A stretch of 15,766 nt of DNA from positions 7,628 through 23,393 of the forward strand of contig NWUY0300071979.1 in NCBI GenBank assembly GCA_004151065.3, in the 5' to 3' direction. The notes beneath the pieces are model-generated. The model was given only the letters and a program-made list of their open reading frames with translations. It was not told the DNA's origin and did not search any database. A program made the translations under genes and the position numbers. Within the stretch, counting starts at the first letter, position 1. Every line of letters starts with the position of its first letter. Below are positions 1 through 9,201 of the stretch, one piece after another. The stretch comes from Larix sibirica. Its lineage: Eukaryota > Streptophyta > Pinopsida > Pinales > Pinaceae.

Positions 1-836
1 AAAAAATGGAAATTGGTGAATCTTTTTTTGGGAAAAGACAAGGAAAATTAGCGTAGTGACAAAATTTAGCCCCTAAAATTGTGTCCCTGATTGCCAGACC
101 TCTGTACCTAAGAATAAAGTGGTCATGTGTGGTTCAACCTCTAGCTCCATGTTTAATGGCAATGACCCTTGAATATGTACCATCATAACTAAATATTTTC
201 AAAATAACTAAAACGATATTGTCTAGCAGCTTTATTTTTCCAACATTGCATCTTGGAAGTTATGTATTGTTAAATATGCAGTGTTTCATTGTACAGATGC
301 AATTTGGACACTTCCTGATGGTTTATTTATGAGCTTGCTGCCTTTTTATAGAAAGATTCAACATTGATTGATTCTTTAGTTTTCTGGTATTTAAGAGTTT
401 TTGGCATGGACGCTACTATGCTATTAAAATAATGATAACTTGGCATTTTTAGACAATAAGTAATTCTTGTTTGTTTATTAGCAGTCCACCTTAATACAAG
501 TATATGGAATGCTTGTTAAAATTCTTCCTAACTGGATAGTATTTTCAATATAGTTTTTCCAATTTTTGATCTCTGCCTCTAAAACACAGTGCTGCTTTCA
601 GCGCTCAACACCAAGTTTTCGTGTAGGTTGTAAACGTTTAGAGGATAAGTGTGGGAGTTATCTATTGTTGCTACGTGCCATTGGAATGAAATCATTATTT
701 CATTTCAAATAAAGCAGCAAAAATATATGATTTCATTTAAATTGCAGATTCTTATCACTATATAATAGCTGATTGAAGATGAAAATTCTGCAAAAACTGG
801 ATTATTTATTGGTAGTTTTTGTTGTCTCTTTCGTAG
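1..836 (+). other. Upstream intron of the ARABIDILLO-like gene (3' part), no gene seen
   Basis: This is AT-rich sequence with no coding-like stretch and no recognisable transposon protein. It ends in a pyrimidine-rich tract (about 815-833, mostly T with some G and C) followed by TAG at 834-836, which I take as the splice acceptor of the exon at 837. The preceding coding exon should encode the ARM repeat before the QEAAGALWNLSF segment; I could not find it here, so it lies before the window. A CTGAT at 769-773 is a possible branch point, but it is about 64 nt from the acceptor and unproven. Confidence 0.6.
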
Positions 837-924
837 GCAGGAGGCGGCTGGAGCACTCTGGAACTTGTCTTTTGATGACAGAAATAGGGAGGCAATTGCT
901 GAAGCTGGCGGTGTTGAGGCCTTG
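837..924 (+). CDS. ARABIDILLO: ARABIDILLO-like ARM-repeat protein, internal exon
   Basis: This 88-bp exon gives, from base 838, QEAAGALWNLSFDDRNREAI followed by AEAGGVEAL: one armadillo (ARM) repeat. Both the helix signature (AAGALWNLS) and the GGVEAL start of the next helix match what I know of plant ARABIDILLO proteins, nuclear F-box plus ARM proteins that promote lateral root development in Arabidopsis. The acceptor is placed after TAG at 836, so that G837 completes a split codon (phase 2). This fits the conserved Arg-Gln that precedes EAAGALWN in the family. The donor is TTG|GTATAT at 924/925, phase 0. The reading frame joins exactly to the exon at 11152. A second AG at 839-840 is an alternative acceptor that would shift the frame. 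The gene could be an expressed copy or an old paralogue; both exons seen are intact with no stop or frameshift, which favours a functional gene. Exon ends are inferred without transcript data. Confidence 0.86.
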
Positions 925-2639
925 GTATATTGAACTGATGGGATTGCTGGTCATCTTTGTACACATTTACATGTTTTGAAATCATTTACTCTTTTTTTTG
1001 TTGAAAGTATTGAAGCTTACGACAGACCTCTGCCTGTCTTTGTTATGTGAGGTGGAAGTTATTTATTGAATTCGAATGTACTACTTGGTATCATAAAACG
1101 TCAGGAACATTGTTTTTTCTTTTGCTGGTATTTTGAGAGATTTTATTTGTCTTTCTGGGCTCCTACCTTACCTCTCTAGGGTGTTCTTTATTAAAATGGT
1201 TTGGGATTCTTTTAAATGCTCTTTGTTACAAAAGCATTTATATGTTTGCATAAGCTGCACCTGCAGTGAAGGATTTATAGCTACCAGTTATTGTGGAGTT
1301 TTACTGGATATTTTGACGTTGAAGATATAGTGAATGGTTCTCTGATAAATCGAAGGGCATATTTAATTGTGCTATTAATATTTAGTAATGATTTTGTATG
1401 TCGTTTCATAGCAGCCATTCCCATCTGTAGAATTGACATGTAGATACTAGATAATTCTTACCTAGGCTTATACTGGAGTTTTGAGAGCACACCAGTCATA
1501 TCTGGTGAATTTGGAATGGAAAGAGTCATTTTATATCTAGTGTACAATGAGTCGAAGCATAGGTTTTTGAACACATTTTCTTTCCAGATGATAGGATTCT
1601 TTAAATGTTTTGTATGGAAAACAGATGTGGAAAATTGACCTCTGCAAACAAAAAAATATTAATTTGTATAAGATAAGATAATTTTATTAATGTTCAACAA
1701 ATGACCACAAAAGTAGGTCAATGGGACTAGAAGATACTTCCAGTGTAAATACAGTGTGGGAGTGCAAAAGCAACCGCTAGGTGATGCTGAAAGCAAGACA
1801 AAGGAACCAAAAAGAACAAGAAAAGTGCAGCAAACATAAATGTCTATCTATGCAACAGATTTTAGACCAGAAAAATTACATACTTGAACCGGCAGTGTGC
1901 TATTTAAAAGAAGACATGCAAGCACACCAACCTGTTTGGAACATCATTATGGCGCTACATAGAACAGCATTGCCGACTTTTACGAAACAGTACATGTATG
2001 AACATATGGGCCTGTATAAAACAGTAGATGTACCAGTGTTGCAAATATTGCGAGATTGTCACAGAAATTGTGATATTGTCGCAGACATAGCAATATATTG
2101 TGGACGGTGATAGTATCTCCTACAAAAATAAGGATTTTTTATGCTCCCAAAATAATTATTATATATTTGAAATTATTATGATTTTTAAAAAGTATCATGC
2201 GTCAAGAGAAAAATAGGCAAGCATGCTAGCCGTCCATTCTAAACCTGGAAATTCGATCTTTTTTTTTAAATAAATTTAAAACAATGAATCGGTTAGACAG
2301 CAAAGGAGCTCTACACCATTTTTGTTCGAGCTAAGGAGTGGAAATAGTATTTTCATTTGCCATCAACCGTTTATTGTGGAGTGGGGATTCATTACCGTCT
2401 ATTGTTTCCGTATGTGCAAGTACATGTAACAATTTTAACATGGTTTTTGTTTGTTTTTCGAGATCTTTGATAGGTTTTGCAATGTCCATTAGTTTTCCCT
2501 CTTCTTCTCAAATTTTAATGGGAGATTTACCATTCTTTTAGATCTGATTTTTTTACTATTTTATTTGCAGCACTCTTGTATTTTGAATCTTGATTTCCCT
2601 TTTTTTCTCTAGGTTAAATAATTGCTCTCCAAAAATGCC
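925..2639. other. Intron sequence without an identified element
   Basis: This stretch is AT-rich and shows no recognisable protein family. It includes an open frame at 1781-2110 on the + strand (109 codons, rich in Cys, His, Lys and Gln), which I do not recognise. It has no matching neighbours, and nothing besides its length suggests that it is coding. The region 2115-2635 is dominated by T-rich and A-rich runs. No terminal inverted repeats or target-site duplications were found by eye. Confidence 0.5.
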
Positions 2640-3690
2640 TGAAGCTTTGGACCCTATGTGGGAATATGGTTAGCCCGTTGAGCCTAATAGTTGACACAGG
2701 TTTAATTGCAAGTTGCGTGGAAAGGAAATGACAGGGAAATCAACCTGTTCAAATACCACCTTGCATAAATTCCAAGGCATGAAGTGGGAATTTGTACAAA
2801 TGCAACATCAAGAATCATTTATGTTGTGAATAAGTCACATCTGGATATGAGTGAAACTAAGGATGAGAGGGTAGCTGTGAGACTTGATCTTATAGGAGTG
2901 GCAAGATCCAGGGTGGCAGCAAGTGAGATCTTCCCCTCGACCTCACCTTTCCTTGTTTGGAGAACCACAATTAGCACACAACCTTATATTAGATCAGTGG
3001 CAAAACTAAAGAAGCAAGAGAAGCACACAAGCTTGTGATAGATGTTTTTTATAGTGACATTTTTTTCAACATTGCCAAGAACAACATGTTCTACCAGTCT
3101 ATGTTTGATGCTTCCGTTATTGTTAGTTGTTGGTATAAGTTCCCTACCTATGACAAGTTGCGAGGCCCTATCATTAAAACTGAAAAGCTCAATTGTACTT
3201 TCAGATTGGAGGAGCTTAAGGAATCATGGGATGTCATTGGATACATTGTGATGTCAGATGGTTTGATTGAAGGGCAAGACCTTTCTTAATTTTTTGGTTG
3301 ATTGTCCTAGGGGGGAAATGTTTATTAAGTTTGTTGATGCATCCACACGCGTTAAAGATGCAGAATTTTAATGTTGGTTGTTGGATTGGTTCAACGAAGT
3401 TAAAGGTTTGTAGAATGTTGTCCAGGTCATAACGGATAATGCTGCTAATTATGTGGCTGCTGGTAGGTTGCTTATGCCGAGTTATTTGACCTGGTTTTGG
3501 ACTCCTTGTGCTGCCCATTTCATTGATTTGATTTTGAAGGATGTGGGAAAAATTCTTATGTCAAGGATATCATTGAATCGGTTAGGAGCACCACAAAACT
3601 TATATATAATCATGCATCTGTGCTTAACTTGATGAATTCACAAATAATAGGGAGTTGGTGCATCCTGCAATCACAGAGACAATGTTTATG
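2640..3690 (+). pseudogene. Decayed hAT-like transposase with BED zinc finger and DUF659 domain
   Basis: The order of fragments matches plant hAT-superfamily transposases of the BED-DUF659 type. At about 2648-2800 is a BED-finger remnant: DPMWEYG, then CKLRGKEMTG where the family has Cys-x2-Cys (second Cys now Arg), and in another frame FKYHLA and PRHEVGICTNA. At about 3010-3290 is the DUF659 start: KEAREAHKLVI, YKFPTYDKLRGP and VMSDGL, where SDGW is usual. At about 3305-3560, in a further frame, are MFIKFVDAS, NVVQVITDNAANYVAAGR and TPCAAHFIDLILKDVGK. The Asp residues of SDG and TDNA are known catalytic positions and both survive. There are at least three frameshifts and several stops (TAG at 2670-2672, TAA and TAG within the DUF659 part), so it cannot make protein. 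The C-terminal hAT dimerisation domain is not visible; a partial repeat and an LTR-like block follow instead. Confidence 0.8.
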
Positions 3691-3725
3691 ACGTTTATCG
3701 ATGCATCCACATCTATTAAAGATGA

Positions 3726-4072
3726 AGAACAACTTGTTATACCAGTCTATGATTGATGCTTCTGCTATTGTTGGTTGTCAGTATAAGTTCCCTACGTATG
3801 GCAAGTTGTGAGGAATCAATTGCACTTTTAGATTGGTGGAGCTTAAGGAATCATGGGATGTAGTTGGATACATTGTTATGTCAGATGGTTTGATTGAAGA
3901 GTTGATTGTCTCGATGGGAAATTGTTTATTAAGTTTGTCAATGCATCCACACATGTTAAAGATGCATAATTATAATGTTGGTTGTTGGATGGGTTCGTCC
4001 AAGGTATAGGTTTGCAGAATGTTGTCTAGGTCATAATGGATAATGCTGCTAATTGTGTGGATGTTGGTAGCT
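3726..4072 (+). repeat. Second, partial copy of the hAT DUF659 segment
   Basis: This block repeats 3078-3467 at high similarity. Both begin AGAACAAC and run through the YQSM-DAS, YKFPTY, SWDV-GYI and SDGLIE coding traces to the TDNAAN-related segment (GATAATGCTGCTAATT). Relative to the first copy it has a deletion of about 25 bp after the GTTG[C/T]GAGG segment and another near the SDGLIEG segment, plus scattered substitutions. The sequence just before it (about 3702-3725, GATGCATCCACATCTATTAAAG) resembles 3335-3358 in the first copy. A misaligned crossover or template switch could therefore have made the duplication. Homology ends abruptly at about 4072, where TGTAATGTCC begins. It may instead be a separate family member next to the first. 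Confidence 0.8.
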
Positions 4073-4450
4073 TGTAATGTCCTCTTCTGCTTAAGCACTA
4101 GGGACCATCCCGCTAACCTANCATGTAATGTCCCCTCCATAATTCAATCGTGGGTCATAACACTAACCTATTTGATTCCCATAGGTTCGAGCGGGTACTG
4201 ATAGTCAGGGAATTGACTGAGGACTGGTACCATTTGGAACAAAGAAGATCTTCATCGGTGTTATTAGGTCATCGGTAGATAAAAGAGGGCCACGAGAACT
4301 AGGAGCAACTTACATGCATTACATGCGGGCCATTTTTCATGATGCATGCATAGATTACATGCAAGACATTTTTCATGATGCAGGCATGATCTGCTAGAAC
4401 TCATGGACTAGTCACCAAACAACCTCCTAGACATCACGGGGGGATGAAAA
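4073..4450 (+). mobile_element. LTR-like block beginning TGTAATGTCC (solo or truncated LTR candidate)
   Basis: The DUF659 homology stops at 4072 and the next bases are TGTAATGTCCTC; plant LTRs usually start with TG. A second TGTAATGTCCCC begins at 4124, and each start is followed about 35-40 bases later by CTAACCTA, giving an approximate 51-bp head-to-tail repeat. The base at 4121, between the units, is N. The block also holds a 36-bp tandem repeat with ATGCATGC cores (4318-4389). I see no primer-binding site, polypurine tract or matching second LTR, and the 3' edge against the LINE near 4450 is a guess. Identification as an LTR is inference. Confidence 0.35.
4318..4389. repeat. 36-bp tandem repeat, two units
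   Basis: Units 4318-4353 and 4354-4389 share ATTACATGC…CATTTTTCATGATGCA…GCAT with about five differences. The first unit contains GATGCATGCAT, an RY-type (CATGCA) palindrome that is known in plant promoters as a B3-factor binding core. Whether it is functional inside this LTR-like block is unknown. Confidence 0.8.
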
Positions 4451-4479
4451 GATAACAAGAGGGGGGAGAGGTAACTTGG

Positions 4480-5830
4480 ATAAGGGGTTGCCTCAGGATA
4501 TCATAAAGGGAAGAGGTGTGGGAGAACATGGCTTTCAAATCCAAGATTGTGTGGAAGATGGGAGTGGCGAGGAAAAATGGTACGCCATAACTGTTTAGGA
4601 GAATGAATAAGATAAATACTCAACTCTTGTCGCCTATGAGAGATGAAGAGGCGTTTCGTGTGGTGAAGGAGATGACGATAGGACTCAGCTTTGAGAGTTG
4701 GGTAGGAGGGGTGGCCATGGTTAAAAGCATGGCGAAGTTGGGTGTGGAGGTGCTTGCAGTTATCATCGTACCACTAGTTCATGGGGTAGCATCCAGGATT
4801 TTGTTGGAGGGGGGCAGATCGAGTGGAGTGTGTGTAGATTTGGAGGGCAGTCTCCCAGATGATAGAGGAAAGACACATGTACTTGGAAGAGATGGAATCG
4901 AGGGAAGCAAAGCGAGAAATGGAAGGGAGCATCCGGCAGAGGGTGGAAGTAAAGTTGTCGGTCTCCCTCAACAAATAGAATATTAGTTTGAGGTGGACCC
5001 TAAGGTGTAGGAGGGGGGTGGGGGTGTGTGAATCTAGAGGGAGAAGGAGAGGAGAGCATGCTTAGCAAGAGGGATGGGGGTCACAATGAAGTGATGAATG
5101 AAAGGGAGAAGGTCCTGATTGGAAAGGACATAGTCCACCACACTTTGACCACCACCATGTGGCTGACAAGTGAAAGAGCAGGAAGCCGAGAAGGAGGGGA
5201 GACCATTAAGGATCAATAGCTCATGGGATTCACCAAGCCGCAGGAGTGTTCATTGTACCTTGTCAAAGGCCCTGAAATATCATCAGATTATCGATGAAGT
5301 CCTATAGAAACTGGATCAATCTCTTGAACACAAAACATGTCCTCAGAACGATCATGAAGAAGGACCTGGAGGGCTCTGGTGCGTGCATTAAAGTCACTCA
5401 AAAGTGTGACATCTCCCACTGCAGAATGTTGGATAATGCCAAAGTATAGATCCAAATATGGGTCATGATCAAATTTGCCATGAATAGCGAACTGTGATGA
5501 GGTTGGGGGAAAATAATACACTGCAATGAAGATATTTGTAGAGAGCAGGGAAAATCTGTTGCCAAAGAAACTCTACTCTGAAGAGATTCCTGTACTAACC
5601 ATGCCACACCACCAGAGCCACAGAGCCCACGAGAAGATCGAGTTTCCTGACGACAAGTAGACAACCAATGATAACTTGTAATATTTGGAGTGGCCTAATT
5701 AGACTCTCATGAGTCTTGGTAATAATAAGGAGATCCAAAGAACCAAGAGCATCATATGGCATGCCTAGCGAAGACCAAAAAAACCCATTATCCTTCCAAC
5801 AACCCACCGAGATCCCACTACCATGCCGTC
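4480..5830 (-). pseudogene. LINE ORF2, endonuclease domain and linker only, broken
   Basis: On the - strand, pieces of an APE-type endonuclease appear in order across several frames. LLIITKTHES (about 5735-5705) sits where the metal-binding QET/xET motif lies. SSRGLCGSGGVAWLVQESLQ follows at about 5640-5580. YYFPPTSSQFAIHGK comes next, then GDVTLLSDFNART, with the catalytic Asp-Phe-Asn at 5387-5395. LILNGLPSFSA, GGGQSVVDYVL and PIPLAKHALLSF (about 5215-5045) carry the final Asp-His motif, where the Asp is replaced by Lys (codon at 5061-5063). The EN-RT linker follows down to about 4480. Four or more frameshifts separate these parts. The enzyme would have nicked target DNA for target-primed reverse transcription. 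RT motifs are not present in this copy. Confidence 0.8.
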
Positions 5831-5846
5831 TCTTCCATCTAGATAC

Positions 5847-6890
5847 TCATTTAGAGAAACCAGGTTGAGCGTATCCTGGAGGCGGGGAATCTTGAGTGAT
5901 GGCCTGGAGGTATTGAATGACTGCCCATTTACTTTCCTAGCGAGCTTCAACAACGAGCTCCTTAGAGATTTTCAACTCTTCTACTTGGGATCTAGTAAGG
6001 TCAACATCGAGAAAAATCTTAGTAGGGAGAGAGAACAACCTACGCTTAGCCCGAAGAGCCTAAAGTCGGTCACCAACAGATTTGAATTTGATAAACAGTG
6101 TGGAATCATGACCAAAACAACCTCTCTCAAGAGGAATATTGGTGAGTTCGAGGTAATCTCGGAGAAACATGCAACCAACCTGTATGGGATCCTGAGAAGG
6201 AGAGAGTAAGGGAAGCCCGCTGACCTTCAAATTCAATTCACGAGCACGTCGATTACGCTCTTCAAGTAGCTTGGCTTGGACAACTTCTTCGACTGCAACA
6301 AGAGGGGTTTTATCACCACTCCTGACTGTCTCCAACCAAGATTTAATGTGTTTCTGTCTCTTGTTTGAAAGTAACTTGTTGTTTGTGGATCTCCTCAAGT
6401 TTGTATTTAAGGTCGAGGATTTCAGTATGTGAGGCATCGTTTGGGGATTGGAGGTTTTCCAGTGCCTTCCCATCATCTAGTAATTTCCTACGAACCTGTG
6501 CTGAAAAGAAAAAGAAAATCGTGAAGGGGACCATAGTCATGAGCAACACAGTTCAGGGTAGTAAGTCACAAATCCCTTCGGATTTACAGTCGCTGACCCA
6601 ATCAGGAGCAACAAATCGTGAGCCCACCTAAATCACTCAATTGCTAGCTCCCTCACAAGTTCTCTCCTCAGGGGTGTATTTGCGAGATGGGGGCAGGCCA
6701 CGAACAGAGCCGCGAGGGTTAGGGTCTTTGCGAAGGCCACGCGGGCATGAGACGGGAGCTTGGGCGGTAGCAGAGATCAACACAAGAGCCACGACCGGGA
6801 GGAAGTCCGCGAGGGCATGGGAATGCAGACTACGGGAACTCGAGCAGGAGCAAAGAAGCTATGGGAGCTCGGGCGGGAGCAGAGAAGATG
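5847..6890 (-). pseudogene. LINE ORF1 (RNA-binding chaperone-like protein), broken
   Basis: The N-terminal part (about 6890-6640) is Pro/Arg-rich, with RKDPNPRGSVRGLPPSRKYT. Then comes VRRKLLDDGKALENLQ and a probable coiled coil (about 6500-6345, with EILDLKYKLEEIHKQQ). A frameshift at about 6345-6365 leads into HIKSWLETVRSGDKTPLVAV. The conserved core follows (about 6270-6060): ARELNLKVSGLPLLSPSQ, then FLRDYLELTNIPLERG and FIKFKSVGDRL. After an in-frame TAG at 6060-6062 the frame resumes with LFSLPTKIFLDVDLTRSQVE, a second TAG at 5937-5939, then KWAVIQYLQAITQD and a TGA at 5847-5849. The LPTKIFLDVDLT segment resembles the C-terminal domain of L1-type ORF1 proteins (KI/VFLDxDLT). At least two internal stops and a frameshift make it non-functional. 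No CCHC knuckle was seen. Confidence 0.75.
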
Positions 6891-8780
6891 GGCATTAAAG
6901 GTAAACAATGTTTATTTGAAGTGAATCACTGAAATGTGAAGGTCAAAATGGTTCTACAACACTTTGAAGGATGTATTGTTGGAGGACTTTCTTTAACTGA
7001 GAAAGGAATGGGCAAATGGGAGGCCTGTGAAGAGAGGTAAGTAGCAGGAACATGTTTACTTTTGTTTATTTACTGTTGTAGTACACTTATCAGTTCATTG
7101 TGTTGCTGAAAATGATGAATGGAAGGAAGTCTTCAAGGTGGGTCAAGGAAAAATCACTGAATGTAAAGGTTGGTGGAGATCGGTTATAAGTTGGGTTCTT
7201 TACATCATGGCTGGCTCAGAATGTCTGGCTTTACAGCATTCATATATTGAGCTAACAAGGTTTGGAAAAAGTGCGTTTATTGGAGGAAATGTCAGATCAT
7301 GCATTGATGGGAGGTAGGTTGTACTTTTCAGCCATTATTAGCTCCATTCTGGCTGATGAGTTGATGGATGATTGTATGGTTGATTACCCTTGCAATTGGC
7401 ATCAACCATGCTGGTTACAGGCTTTGCAGCCGGCTTTATCTCATATTGTGGCAGCATTAAAGAGGTATGCATTGCATAGAGAAGACGGGATCTAGTCAAA
7501 GGTGAGCTGTAAACAACATTTATAACTTGCTTGGTCCAGAGAGGTTTGTTATGTTTTGTGACAATCAGTATAATGATCGGGGGAAATCATAGCATATAAT
7601 TAATGTCATATAGATTGTTCATTGTACACTCTGGAATAAAGTTATTTTACTATGAGTGTGGTTGAACTTAGACTTTTAATTAGTCTCTAATTATAAAACT
7701 CAAAGAGTCACTCATTCCATGTAATCACATAAACTATATGTTTCAAGGAAATGAAGTATTTCATTTGAATGGTTTTCTCTCTCATTTTTCTGGAGAACTT
7801 CTTTTCTTCTATTGCTGTAAGGATATATGAACAGAGTCTGGAAATCGCTGAAGTTACTTGTGTACTGGTCACTTCATTGGACAGTTGAGCATATGAACAA
7901 TATTAGATGCCTCAGTAATTTCCAATGTCTAGTTCTGTTCTCTGGCCAAGATACCCTCTAACTCTTATAATTTTTGCAGTAATCCTGGAAACCTTCTTCA
8001 CAGGTCTTTTTATGTTGCAAGTTTGCAAATGCTCCTGTTTATGCACATTCTGAATGTTCAAATATTTTCGTTGCAAACCCTTTTTTTACTTCAGAATAAT
8101 TCCGGTATTCTGTACCTATGCGTTTCATTTGGTCCATAACAATTTGTAGTAGAATCATCCTAGTTTCTTAATATTCTGCTTTCTTGTTGAATGCATGGAA
8201 GCAGTTCTCATAACCTCCACGATTAATTGCAAATTCATTGAACATGGAAATTCTCTTTTTCTTTGTTTCAAATTCCTTCCATTGATGATCCAGTTCTCAT
8301 CTCCCAGTTCTGTTAATCGACTTCGTCTAGCAACTGAAATATCTCTTCCCCCAGAGTGTGGAAATCATGGACAGTGCAATCTGTAGGGGGTGCTGCTATT
8401 AAATTTGGTAGAGGGAGAGGGTGTATTTCCTTGATAAATATTTCTCAAGGGGTGCCTAAAAATAGTTAGGGAAGGTTTCCCTTGGTAGCATCGGCTTTAC
8501 TATCTTTTGATATATCATTATCTTCCTTTTCCTTCAAAATGTCCTCAATGATTTCTGGTTTCTCTTCTGATAGGGTATGCTTTCTTTTACCCTTTGTTAA
8601 ACTTGTTCCTCGTTCCACCTTTGTAAGTTATAGGAATAATAATGCGCAAATATTTCCAACAAAACATACTGGGTTTGATAGAAGCAATATCATCTGCTAT
8701 GAATTCTGCAGCCTTGCAAAATAAACTTTGAGCATACAATAAAAAATTAAAAGCTTCCTGGGCTTACTTAGAGCTTGTTC
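6891..8780. other. Intron sequence between LINE 5' end and tandem duplication, no clear gene
   Basis: No protein family is recognisable. The + strand open frame 7262-7495 (77 codons) has no familiar motif. At 8466-8612 the - strand has a short, Lys/Glu/Asp-rich open stretch (KRKHTLSEEKPEIIEDILKE and onwards) ending at TAA 8466-8468, without a usable start; it might be a transposon or gene scrap, but I cannot name it. The part 6900-7500 has slightly more mixed composition than the AT-rich host intron and may belong to an unidentified insertion. Confidence 0.4.
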
Positions 8781-9201
8781 ATCAGAACTTTCAACCTCAG
8801 CAGAGAAATGGGCACCAGTTGAAAAGTAATGAATGTAGAAGTCAAAGGATGTAAGGTACAAGCCAGATTGCTAAGCTATTAGTTCTCTGTTCATTTACTA
8901 GGCTTGCCAAAAGTAATTTGTTAGGAATCCTCAAATCTCCAGTTGTTAAACTGTATCTTTCATTCAACTATTACTATACTGGCTATGATTATATCAGAAC
9001 TTTCAACCTCAGCAGAATGGGCACCAGTTGAAAAGTAATCATTGTAGAAGTCAAAGGATGTAAGGTACAAACCAGATTGCTAAGGCATTAGTTCTCTGTT
9101 CATTTACTAGGCTTGCCAAAATAAATTTGTTTGGAATCCTAAAATCTTTAGTTGTTAAACTGTATCTTTCATTCAACTATTACTATGCTGGCTATGATTA
9201 T
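8781..9201. repeat. Direct tandem duplication, units of 212 and 209 bp
   Basis: Unit 8781-8992 and unit 8993-9201 both start ATCAGAACTTTCAACCTCAG and end CTGGCTATGATTAT, adjoining without spacer. They differ by a few small indels (for example GCAGAGAAATGG versus GCAGAATGG) and roughly a dozen substitutions, so the duplication is not very recent. No coding sense is seen in either unit. Confidence 0.93.

Larger units (their letters stand above)
4450..6890 (-). mobile_element. 5' half of a LINE (non-LTR) retrotransposon, decayed
   Basis: Read on the - strand from about 6890 down, the block shows a GC-rich start (about 6640-6890), an ORF1-type protein with coiled coil and nucleic-acid-binding core, an APE-type endonuclease, and the basic linker that precedes reverse transcriptase (WYDDNCKHLHTQLRHAF at about 4785-4735 and KQLWRTIFPRHSH at about 4600-4560). 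The RT and 3' end are absent: recognisable homology fades at about 4450-4500, next to the LTR-like block. LINEs usually lose the 5' end on insertion, so a copy that keeps 5' and lacks 3' implies a later deletion or a nested insertion. Its orientation is opposite to the host gene. Confidence 0.82.

Noticed and set aside
773-979. Open frame of 68 codons overlapping the first exon.
   Set aside because: It is in the wrong frame relative to the conserved ARM-repeat peptide and runs through the splice sites.
4603-4986. + strand open frame of 127 codons.
   Set aside because: It lies antisense to the recognisable LINE endonuclease-RT linker and has no family signature of its own.
5823-6209. + strand open frame of 128 codons.
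   Set aside because: It is the antisense shadow of the LINE ORF1 C-terminal region, whose - strand reading shows KIFLDVDLT and similar conserved segments.
7024-7042. AGAG|GTAAGT donor-like site as part of a second gene.
   Set aside because: Consensus donors occur by chance at this frequency, and no coding family was recognised upstream or downstream of it.
8426-8450. Inverted repeat CCTTGA…TCAAGG as a terminator or hairpin.
   Set aside because: The arms are only 6 bp long and there is no gene end nearby in this plant intron; it is expected by chance.
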